A stretch of 64,000 nt of DNA from Balaenoptera acutorostrata (lineage: Eukaryota > Chordata > Mammalia > Artiodactyla > Balaenopteridae). The stretch spans positions 133,018,708-133,082,707 of the forward strand of contig NC_080064.1 of NCBI RefSeq assembly GCF_949987535.1, read 5' to 3'. Every line of letters starts with the position of its first letter. Within the stretch, counting starts at the first letter, position 1. Shown here one piece after another: positions 1 through 11,300 of the stretch. A model generated the notes under the pieces. That model searched no databases. It was not told the origin of the DNA and was given only the letters and a program-made list of their open reading frames with translations. The position numbers and the translations under genes were made by a program.

Positions 1-19
1 TATGAAGGCTTCCAGCCAG

Positions 20-560
20 GAATACATAACCTGAATCTGCTCATGATGAAACATCAGACAAACCTCAAAAAAGGACCATATTATTTCAAAATAAAAGGAC
101 TATGTCCTTCAAAATGTCAGTGCCACATAAGGTAAAAGCCAAGAACTATTCCAGGTTAAAGGAGGCTGAAGGCACATGGAAAATGCAGGATATGATCTTA
201 CACTCGATTCTGTACTTGAGGTGGGGAGAGGGGGAATGCTGTAAGGACACTACTGGGGACATAGATTATTGTGTCAATGTAACATTTACTGAGGTTGATA
301 ATTGTGGCATGGTTGTGTAAGAGAATATCCTTATTCTGAAGAAATACATACAGAAGATATTTAGAGATAAATTACGTGGAGTGGGGAGAGAGGGAGGGCT
401 ATGTGCTTGCCAGGAGCAAATGGCAAATGATGGAACCAATGGGTCAAAATGTTAACAATAGGTTGATATGGGCAAAGGGTTTGTGGATGTTCTTTGTGCT
501 ATGTTGGCATTTCTTCTGAAAGTTTGAAATTATTTCCAAATAAAAAGTGGGAAAAGAAAG
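20..560 (+). repeat. Ancient L1 3'-end-like fragment
   Basis: The end 'gaaattatttccaaataaa', and earlier words such as 'gataattgtggcatggttgtgtaag', match the 3' UTR of old mammalian L1 (L1M group) as I remember it. Highly diverged; the family name is not certain. Confidence 0.45.
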
Positions 561-2013
561 AGTGAGATTTCCTTTTTCTCTGTGTATGGTTTTGATTAAT
601 CCACTCAAATTTCTTTAATTATCATCAATTAATTCCAATTTTTGTATACTTTGTGCCAATTTTGTTATTTTTCTAGAAACATCCATTTCTTCTGAGTTTT
701 AAAATATATTAGTATATATAGCTGGTAATATTTTATAATTTTAAAAAATCTGTTTTGTTTGTGGTTATTTCATGCTTTTAGAACATATTTTGTTAATTCA
801 CATCACCAACTCTCCTTTATCGGTTTTTCCAGAGGTTTATCTTTTTAATATTTTCGTCGAAAGACTAACTTTTGGTTTTCTTAATCTTCTTTGCTTTTTT
901 TGGTTTTGTTTTTTATTTCAGTGATTTCTGTCCTTATAGTCTTCCTTTTTTCTTTAGATTTACAGTTCTTCATCTTCTTGAGTTGAAAGATTAGCTCTTT
1001 TGTATTCAGTGTCTCCAAATGTGCTCAGAAGCATAGTTTTCCTGCTGCTGTCTTACCGGCATCCCACCAATTTCGACCTGTAGTCTTCTGCTATGTTTTG
1101 TAATGTTCCCTATTGTTTCCTCTTTAACCAAAGGATTATTCTGCTGCATAATTTTGTTTCCAGGCTTTGGAATGTTGTTAGCTGTTGCTATCCTAAATGA
1201 CACTCAAATGTGAATTTTACAAGACTTTTAATTACATTTACTCTGAAAGTTAATACCTTTCTGTATGAATGGTGAATCCATGCCACGTTATTGGGGAGGA
1301 ATTGGCAAAAAGGTATAAATGTCCTCTTAGTTTCCAGATTCTGTTTTTTGAGCTTGTGTGTGTGTGAGGGGGTGGTGGGTGGGTGGGTGAGTTGGGGAGT
1401 AGTAGTGATGGAGGTGATGGGGCTGATGGGAAGAGGAATGAAAAGTGACCTAATTTCCTTTCTGCTACTTGCTACAAAACAGTTCCCCTCAGAACCCTTA
1501 TTCATTTAATAAATATTTATTAAGCACATAATGTTTGCAGGTTTTGGCTTTGTAGGGAGGGGCTAAAGTATCAATAGTTAGGAATATGGAATTGATTCTC
1601 AAAGAGTTTAAGTGTAAGAGAGGATATACATGGCACAGAATCAACTTACAAATAGTAGTGGGGAGTACTCATTTTGAACTGAGGGAGAGTGTCAGGCTCA
1701 CAGACTGCCATTTATCTTGATGTGATTTGTGGTGCTGAACTTCTTAAAAGTTTTGAAACTCATCTCATCAGGCTTGGGGTTTTCATAGTACAGTTTTTGA
1801 AACTTGCTTAAGTAATATGGAATGAGACCCATTTAATCATGCAACAAAGTACCCTCAGCCATTGTAATGTGACCCACTGATTCTTAATGAGGGGGCATGC
1901 ATATCTAATTCACCTTGGAGAACTTGTTGAAAGTAAAGACCCCATTATAGCGATTCATTCTTCTTCAGTAGAGTTGGAGTGGGTTTGGGGTATTTCATTT
2001 TACTTTGGTGATT

Positions 2014-2329
2014 TAAAATGTCTTTCTTTTTTTTTTTAATTAATTAATTTATTTATGGCTGTGTCGGGTCTTCGTTTCTGTGCGAGGGCTTTCTCCAGTT
2101 GCGGCAAGCGGGGGCCACTCTTCATCATGGTGTGCGGGCCTCTTACTATCGCGGCCTCTCTTGTTGCAGAGCACAGGCTCCAGACGCGCATGCTCAGTAA
2201 TTGTGGCTCACGGGCCCAGTTGCTCCGCGGCATGTGGGATCTTCCCAGACCAGGGCTTGAACCCGTGTCCCCTGCATTGGCAGGCAGATTCTCAACCGCT
2301 GTGCCACCAGGGAAGCCCTAAAATTTCTT
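2014..2329 (-). repeat. tRNA-derived CHR-type SINE
   Basis: Reads from a T-rich tail through 'ggctgtgtcgggtcttcg' to 'ccaccagggaagccc', the reverse complement of the SINE head. Flanked by an 11-bp target duplication, taaaat(g/t)tctt, at 2014-2024 and 2319-2329. This class is typical of cetaceans and relatives. Confidence 0.93.
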
Positions 2330-2544
2330 GACAGTTATTAGTTGGTGATAAATTTTATCTATTTTAGGCTTTTTTTATACACAAAATTAAGGTTATCTTT
2401 ACAGGTCTGTCCTTAATTAATATCTGTCCTTAAATAGGGACTGATATGTTAGAGGTATTTAAGTGATACTGTTGATAAAGCTGTAATTAAGAGGAGGAAT
2501 AGGGTAGATAGGTAAAGAATGTAGTCTATATTAATGTCAGGTGT

Positions 2545-2571
2545 ATTCACATTCTTCAGAGAAATAGAACC

Positions 2572-2624
<53 letters not shown>

Positions 2625-2960
2625 ATGAGGCGTTGGGTCACACGATTATGGGAGCTGAGAAGACCCACAGTCTGCGATATGAAAGCTGGAGACCAAGGAA
2701 AACCAGTGGTTAATTCAGGCCAAGTCTGAAGGCCTATCAACCAGTAGAGCTGAAGATATAAATCCCAGTTAAAGGGCAGGAGAAGATGAGATGCCTCAGC
2801 TCAAATAGTGAGGCAGAGGAAAAAAGGGCAAATTCTTCTGATTTTTGTTCAGTTCAGGCCCTCAGAGGATTAGATGATGCCCACTCACGTTGGGGAGGGC
2901 AGTCTACTGAGTCCACTGATTCAAATGCCAGTCTCACCCAAAAACTCCTAACTTTGGATA
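2545..2960. repeat. Old interspersed repeat with internal (TA)n
   Basis: A unit with 'cagagaaatagaacca', 'gggtcacacgattatgggagc' and 'gatgatgcccactcacgt' that I recall as a recurrent old mammalian repeat, though I cannot name the family. A (TA)22 microsatellite sits at 2575-2618 where the consensus has a (TG)n-like tract. Confidence 0.45.
2575..2618. repeat. (TA)22 microsatellite
   Basis: Uninterrupted TA dinucleotides; likely length-polymorphic. Confidence 0.95.
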
Positions 2961-3049
2961 ATGGGATTTGATTATATGATAGTAAAAATTTAGGATCATG
3001 AGATTTAATGTCTTTTGGCCATCTTCACATTAACTGTGAATATTAGGAT

Positions 3050-3420
3050 TTATACACACGTGTACACATACACATGCAGAATTCTTGATGATAAAACTAG
3101 TATGTGCTCATGGTAGAAATTTAGAAAGTATAGAAAGGAATATAGAAAACAAGGGGGCATAATCTCCAAAATTCTAACACCCACAGTTTTGAATATCTGA
3201 AACTTTTTGCTGTCCCAAATATGTGTATATATACACTCACAAATGCACCTACAAACACACATGTGTACACACACACAGCTGAGAAACAATGCAAAAGTCT
3301 ATCAATAAAGAAATATTTAATAAATAGTGATATATCTATATGAAATTTTGAATAAGTAATATATCCTTGTGGTTCAAAAGACATAGAGTATTGTAGAGTG
3401 AAGAATATCCATCTATTATC
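3050..3420 (+). repeat. Ancient L1-like fragment, inverted partner of 5960-6420
   Basis: 'cagctgagaaacaatgcaaa' and the following 'gtctatcaataaa' are near-exact reverse complements of sequence at about 6250-6290. The two copies face each other across exon 2. Confidence 0.55.
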
Positions 3421-3975
3421 CTGTCACCCAGTCAGTCACTCAGTTTTCCACCCTGGAGGCAACCAAGGTGGTGCTTTTTTTTCTTTTCTTTTTAATTCTT
3501 CCAGAGAAATTTATGCACATACAGGTGCCTTTAGTACACATATGCACACATGGTAGCATACTATATGTATATATTATTATGTACTTTGCTCTTCTCTTTT
3601 TGTTTTTTTTTTGTTTTTAATTTTTATCAAAATGATGTATTCATATCAAAAAGTCAGATAGCTCTAAAAGGATTTTGTTTGTTTGCTTTTGCAAATAAGC
3701 CATTCCCTCATCCCTCTTTCCCCATTATTTCTTTCAAGGAAACCACTTTCATCTCTTAGCTGATGAATTTTATGTTTACCTCTTTGTCTTTAAAATAATT
3801 GCTTTAATGTCAGTTTTAGGTATTTTACTACAGATGATCAGATTCTCTTAAGCACATGCTAGTAATACAGTTTAGTCATAATTTGGGTTAGATCAGTATT
3901 CAGTGTTTATATTATTACTATAAATGATACAACTGAGCTGTGTAGTAAAACATGATTACTTTTCCCTTTTCTGTT

Positions 3976-4366
3976 CTGCTTTTCCTTTTTTTTTTTTTTT
4001 AATAATGAAGCTGCTTTTCTTTCTTTCTTTTTTTTTTTTAATTTAGGGAAGGCTCTTTTATTTATTTATTTTTTTTATATTTTATTTTTGGCTGTGTTGG
4101 GTCTTCGTTTCTGTGCGAGGGCTTTTCTCTAGTTGCGGCAAGTGGGGGCCACTCTTCATCATGGTGTGCGGGCCTCTCACTATCGCGGCCTCTCTTGTTG
4201 CGGAGCACAGGCTCCAGACGCGCAGGCTCAGTAGTTGTGGCTCACGGGCTTAGTTGCTCCGCGGCACGTGGGATCTTCCCAGACCAGGGCTCGAACCCGT
4301 GTCCCCTGCATTAGCAGGCAGATTCTCAACCACTGCGCCACCAGGGAAGCCCTGCTTTTCCTTTTT
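3976..4366 (-). repeat. tRNA-derived CHR-type SINE
   Basis: Body about 4070-4351, reverse orientation, bounded by a perfect 15-bp duplication ctgcttttccttttt at 3976-3990 and 4352-4366. The stretch 3991-4065 between the duplication and the body is an unusually long, T-rich, complex tail. Confidence 0.9.
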
Positions 4367-5258
4367 CATGGTACTAATATTTGACTTGTTATGTTTGCTT
4401 ATTTTTCTATTTAATTACAAATTATCTACCAGTTATGTAAATCTGTTCTTGAGATTTTCAGACTCATCAGTTGTGCTGTTAATTTCATCCTCCTAAAGAA
4501 GACTCTTCCAGAGCTTCTGATGATCTCCAATTTAGTATGGTTGCCCTCTGTTCTTTGTGTACATACAGCTGTCATCCTAGGAATTCTCTTTCCAGTCACC
4601 CTGGGGATTCCCTTTTCCTCTCTCATCTCACTACCATAGTGTTGTGATTATTGTGGTTTCTTAGATGTCTAGTTTCCCCACATTAAAATCTTCTTGACTA
4701 TTCTATTTATATAAAGTTTAGAGTCAGTCTGTCTAATTTTTTAAGTTTCCTTTTTTGCCACTTCAGTATGTGGTTTTCAGATCTACCATACATATTACCC
4801 TAAATTACCTTAAATGCTTTGAAATATCAATAGTTTAGGTAGTTTTAGAGTTATCTGTTCTTAAATATTTGGTAAAATTTGGAGTATCATTGGCATCTGA
4901 TGCTTTCTGAGGAGATTAGCTCTTTGACAACTTTCTCTGTTCCTTTTGTGATAATTATCAGATACTCCTTTTGTGAAGTTTTTCCTGTTTTACCTTCATG
5001 AGATTCATGATGCCTTACTTGGAGTGCTGATAACACTGTTTATGGTTTTCTTAGGGCATTAAATAAAAAATCTTTGTCTTATGTACATTTGTCTTCATCA
5101 TTAAATTGTTAAGTTCTCAAGGGCATTAGGATAAGAACCATCTGTTTGTTTATTGCCTCAAATTCTAGTCCAGGTATGGAATATGTTGGCTTAACAACTT
5201 TTTTTTCTTCTTTCTTCTTCTTTTTTTTTTGGTGGTGGTGACGGTGGATGTTTTACAG

Positions 5259-5367
5259 GCTTCCCAGTTGGCATGTATGTTGCAAAGAGAGTTCTTCAGC
5301 TTCATCATACTACTCTCAAGATGACAATTGTGTACTAGAAAATGAAGATGTACAATTCCAGAAAAAG
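5259..5367 (+). CDS. SUCO: SUCO exon 2
   Basis: Encodes residues 1-36 ([20 protein letters not shown] to VQFQKK), just after the signal peptide encoded upstream. The first base completes a Trp codon. Acceptor ttttacag, donor gtacct. The pyrimidine tract ends near 5230, and a purine-rich (ggt)n stretch lies between it and the AG, which is unusual. Confidence 0.93.
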
Positions 5368-8300
5368 GTACCTTAAATGAAGTTGAAGTTGTAATTTGTG
5401 TATTAGCTTTCTAAGACTTCCTCAAAACATTTGGAATAAAAGTATTTCAAAAATACTATGACATAATTTTTGGTGGAGATTTGTAATTTTCTTTGCTATA
5501 ATATGAGGAGTTACTCAGGTAATTCTGAAATTAATGTGACTCTGAGATATTTATATATTTATTCTTATTGCTTATATTTGGAATGTTGTAATAACATTCT
5601 TAGTCCTACAGTAAGGAGAAAAAATAGTGCCTATTCAGAGAGAAAACTAGGGTTCTCTTTTTAATGCTTTAACTAGTTAAAGGGTTTCTAAAGAAACCCC
5701 AGTCTTATAAATTAAAAACTATCAGAAATGAGTATTATAGGGAAAGTCTGCAATTAGTGGCTATGTACTTTGTTTTATATAATTGTGTGGAGTGAATAGA
5801 CAGAGTCCAAAAAATCTGATGGTGTCTAAATAATTTATTATTTTATCATTTTAAATGATGAAAGGTGAGCTATCATTTTAAATGATGAAAGGTGAGTATT
5901 GACTTTAGCTAGATTTGGCTCCCCCCTCCCCCCAAATCAATATACTTATTTTAAATTACAGATGTAATTTATACCCACTATAAGATATTCATATTTATAT
6001 CTCATTCCCCTCCTCAAAGGAACCACAATTTACTGTTTCTTGTGAAAACATTCAGACCGTTTTCTGTTGTTATAGATATATCATTTTGTAGCATACAAAT
6101 TAATGTTTTAATTTTTATTAAAAAAATATTGTACAAATTTATTTCCCCTCTTCCCCAGTAATATCTCATGGATACCTTTGCATGTTACTGTATTCTTCTG
6201 AATGGCTACATTTTTATTCTGTCATATGGGTGTATCACAATTTATTAAGCATTTATTTATTGACAGACTTTTGCATTGTTTCTCAGCTGTGTGTGTGCAT
6301 GCATGTTTGTGTATACATTTGTGTGTGTGTGTGAATGCACAAACTTATAATTACATGCTTGGGCGGTTTTTTTTTTTTGGCATGATATTGTGTTTAGAGT
6401 AGATTATTTAAATTTCTGAGTTATACAGTATATATTTCTGGGATGGAGCAGTTAAAATTTTGAAGACTATTGCTGCGTATCTCTCCAAATAAAGTATAAT
6501 TGTGTGCTTCTATCTACAGTCTATAAGATTTAGAGCTGGTATCTTCTTTGATGAGAAATTTGAAAACTTAAATGTTGTAAGAATGAGTTTAAGCAAAGCA
6601 TTAAGGAAGGGGAAACATTCTTTCAGCAAACATTCGGGTACCTAGTATATGCTATACAGGCTTAGATAATGATGAATATGAACTTTGCTTTTATGAAGCT
6701 TATATGCCAGAAGATAAATTTAAGGACAATATATCTGAAATTCTAATTTGAAAGTGAGTGTCAAGAGAGGTGACACAAAAACTATAAGTACATTCATTTA
6801 TCAAGTACTTACTGACACATAGTGCTGGGTAGTAGGACTAAAGTGTTTATTAAGAAATCAGATGTAGTGTATATTTGGAAGGCAGCTATGCTCATCACTA
6901 TACCACCAGCACACACATGTAGTATACATTTGAAGTGAAGCAGTAAGGAGGGTAATGCAGGAAGGTAGACAATAAGCATGGAAACAAAAGACATTAAAGT
7001 CACAGTAAAGTGTTTTGGTTGTAAAGTATAGAAAGATGGTCTTTAATGTTGCTTCAGGACTGTTTTGTGAAACAATTTTATCAGTTGGCCTTTTCTTTGT
7101 TGCAATATAGGATGAAAGAGAGGGACCTATCAATGCCGAGTTATCAGGAAAGGTGGGTTCAAGCTTACCTGTTCCTCCAGAAGAACACAAAGTAAAAGAT
7201 GACTACGTTGTGAATGTAGAAGTAAGCTTTGTTGCTTTGATTTTTAATGATATGCCTTTTCAAACCACTTCACAAAATAGAAAACCTGTTTGGTCACCAT
7301 ATTGTGTATTTTTATTTTATTTTTTTTGTAGTACCATGCAGCTGGCCTTAATACTAGTCACCTGCTAAGAGTACTACTTTTGAGAAAATTCGGAATTACA
7401 GGTTTAATAGTAAATGTGACTGTTTTCTCTGTGGTATAGGTTTGGTTGTAAGTCCTCCTTTCTTCTAGATTCCATTTTGACTCTCTATAGTTTATCTTGT
7501 CTCTTCAGTTTTTCAGATGTCAGGGGAAATTATTTTCTGACTTAATGTATTTATATGTAGAACACAGAGCATTTTGATACCAAAATTTTACCACTTAGTG
7601 TGGAATATGGATTAATAAATAATAGGTTGAGTGTATTTTTTCCTTTTAATCTCATATTACATCCTAAATGTTATTTTCCATTTTGTATACCAGATTTTAT
7701 GAAAGATATTAAAAACTAGACCAGAATGTAAGCTGATCAGAATGCTGAAGCATCTGGAAACCATTTAGTATCAGGAATGACTGAAGGAACTGGGGATATT
7801 TGATCTGGAGGGAAGAAGGACTAAGGAAAAACTAAATATCTCAAATATTAACAAAAACAAATTTCAGCTTAAAAGGAGGGAGAATTCTCTTTAAAAAAAT
7901 GCAGCCAGAGTTATTTTATGAGTTAATTGGGTTATCTAAGGAGATATAGTAAGTTTCATTTTATTGGATTCTGGAGGACATTTGGAAAAGATTTGTGCAT
8001 AAGAGTAAGAAAAGTGATCTCTGTAGCCCTTCAATTTTATGAGTATCCTGAATAGTCCAGCCTTTGTTCATTTTCCTGAATTTTTATTATGGTATTCTCT
8101 TGTTCAAATACTTTGAAGTGCTTACTGCATCTTAGAGACCTGTGCTGTTCAATATAGTAGCCACTAGCTACCTGTGGCTATTGAGCATTGGAAATGTGGA
8201 TAGTCCAAGTTGAGATTTGCTGTAAGTATAAGATACACATCGATTTTGGAGACTTAGTAACTAAGAAAAAAAAAGTGTAAAATATCTTACTAATTTTTTT

Positions 8301-11300
8301 ATATTGCATGCATATTGAATGATAATGCAGTATTTGATAATATTGTAATGGTTCTTTTCTCAAAGCCTCCATCATAAAATAAAATGTAAAGTATTTGTAT
8401 TCTTTTGTGAATTTTTCGTTCTAGTGTAAATAATTCCCCAGACAATCACATTTTATTTTGTACTCTTCTGACTCTGCCTCATGTTTTCTTTCTGCTGCTG
8501 TACTGGCCGCCCTGTTCTTCAGAGTCCTAGTTCTTCTAGTCCAGAGTAGTCCTTCGTTTCTCTTTACCTTGAACTGAGCCACGAGTACCTCTCACTTGAT
8601 ATTCATTTAGTAACTATTAAATATCTACTGTGTGCTAGATACTGTGCTAGGCACTAGGAACATGAAGATCAGGAAAATATAGTCCTTACTCAAGACATTT
8701 ATAGTGTAGTTGAAGAAGAGAAAGAAATAAATAAGGGCAATTGAGGTGTTATAGATCCTGTGATTAAAGTCTGTACAGAGAACAGTGGAGGCATAGAGGA
8801 AGGGGAATGGCTCATTCTATTTAGGGTTAGTTGTGGGGGAGGAGGTACTGATAAGAGGTTTTCAAACATGAGTAGGTATTAAGTACGTTTCAGTTTGTGT
8901 TTTGGAGGAGTGAATGGCCCAGAGCATACGGGCCTTGAAGGAGCAGCAAGAATCATGTATTGCTTTGTAATGTTATTTATACATGCCTTGTGTTGTTATT
9001 TGTTGATACACATTGTCTTCTTAACTGCTCAGGGGCAAAAACTATGCGTTGTACTATTTTATATATTTATATAGGATTTCTGTGTTGCTATTAGCATTAA
9101 TTAATTACAGTAAGAGGGAGATTTTGTGGGTCCTGATATAAAATAGGAAATAGGAAAGAAGAAAGACAAGCTGCTTTGTCCTAGTTTATGAAATGCCATG
9201 AAAAATGTGTAGAGCCTGTATTTTAATATGAAATATATTCCTTAGGGTGGTAATGTTGGAAGAAAGGATTTTTATAAAACTACTTTTTTAGTGAACATTA
9301 TTTATTTATATTGTTACTTTTGAGACATAGTTTTTATAATACCCTCTTCAGCTAAAGACATAGTTTATTAATCCCAACATTAAATATAACTGACTTTTTT
9401 AAAAACAGAATACGGAGTCAAAAAAGTTAAGTCCATCTGTGATTGAAACACTCCCTACAGTTGATCTGCCTGAAGATCCTTCCAGTGTAGTTGTGGACAG
9501 TGAAAACGTGGAAAATACTTCCAGCTCATCTACCTCAGAGATCACTCCAATCTCAAAGCTTGAGTAAGTCATTACAAAGAGAAAAAAATATGATTAGATA
9601 ATGACAGAAAAATTTCTTTGATACTCAAATTTGACATTAAGGCTTTATAGCAGACCTAAGTAATAATGCCTGTTTTATTTTTATACATTGTTTAAAGTTT
9701 ACTTTCCATTTATAGTTATTACAAAATATTGGCTATATTCCCCATGTTGTACAATACATCCTTGAGCCTGTCTTACACCCAGTACTTTGTACCTTCCACC
9801 CTGCCACCCCTGTACTGCCCCTTTCCACCCTCCCCATTGGTAACCACTAGTTTGGTCTCTGTATCTGTGAGTCTGCTACTTTTATTATATTTACTAGTTT
9901 GTTGTATTTTTTAGATTCTACATATTAGCTATATCATACAGTATTTATCTTTCTCTGACTTATTTCACTTAGCATAATGCCCTCCAAGTCCATCCATGTT
10001 GCTGCAAATGGCAAAATTTCATTCTTTTTTTTGGCTGACTAGTATTCCATTGTGTGTGTGGGTATGTGTGTACATATATATATATATATATATATGTACA
10101 CACACCACAGCTTCTTTATCCATTTATCTGTTGATGGACACTTAAGTTGTTTCCATGTCTTAGAAATTGTAAATAATGCTGCTGTGAACATTGGGTACAT
10201 GTATCTTTCCAAATTAGTGTTTTTGTTTTTTTCAGGTATATACCCAGGAGTGGAATTGCTGGGTCATAGTTTTAGTTTTTTGAGAAACTTCGCTACTGTT
10301 TTCCACAGTGGCTGCACCAATATACATTCCCACCAACAGTCTACAAGGGTTCCCTTTTCTCCACATCCTTGCCAACATTTGTTATTTGTAAACTTTTTGA
10401 TAATAGCCATTCTGACAGGTGTGAGGTGGTTATCTCATTGTGGTTTTGATTTGCGTTTCCCTGATGATTAGTGATGTTGAAGGTTTCCTTAATTTAGAAA
10501 ATCTCTTTTATACTCCTAGCTCCAGCAACACTACAAAGAACAAAACAAAATTCCCTTCTCTTAATACTACATTAAACATATCCTTTATCAAATGAGTTAA
10601 TTTATATAAAATGTATAGGACAATATCTGGCACATAGTAAGAATATATGTGTCAGTTAATATCATCATTTTTATCATCACTACTTTTTTTTTTTTTTTTT
10701 TTACCACAAGCACTTTTTAGACACCTAGTCTCTTCATGAATGTAAGGGACTGGGTTGAAGGAGTTGTACACAAAGATGTTACAGTTACCATTTAGGAGTT
10801 TGCCCTGGTAAGGGACAAGGTAACAGAAGACATGCTTAGAAATAATGATAGTATTTAAAATTTTTAAATATTAAATTCTTAGAAAGAATTTAAGGCTAGA
10901 TACTATGTATCTGAACAGTACATCTTATTTTCTCATTATATTGAACATGACTGTCTAGTGAAATGGGAGTGAGGTAAAGAAAAATATTAAGGTATATATT
11001 TTTTAAATGAAATTACAGGAGTGCTTTAAGAATTTTAGTGAAGCGTTTTGAGATAATAGATGATTTCTTGATACTATAGGCAACAATTCTAATATTGGTA
11101 GAATGTACTAATAGAAATGAAACATTAGCGAAGATGCATTTAGAATAAATAATTTAAAAATCTTATTTTTGGCAAGATCAGGTATTAACCTATAATATTT
11201 TGTTTTAAAATTTGGTAATTAGCTATTGGGTTGGCGAAAAGGTTCGTTCATTTTTTTCCGTAAGATGACTCTAGTAGCACTTAGTTGTCTTTAACTTCAT

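Larger units (their letters stand above)
1..5258 (+). other. SUCO intron 1 (3' part)
   Basis: No exon seen. Contains an old L1 3'-end fragment, an old repeat with a (TA)n tract, one half of an inverted old-L1 pair and two antisense SINEs. Bases 570-2013 and 4370-5220 hold nothing I can name beyond AT-rich unique sequence. The ORFs at 1188-1505 and 1291-1509 are low-complexity chance frames. Confidence 0.8.
5368..7110 (+). other. SUCO intron 2
   Basis: Holds a 26-bp tandem duplication, an old L1 fragment with a (TG)n stretch near 6290-6340, and otherwise AT-rich unique sequence. Confidence 0.85.
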
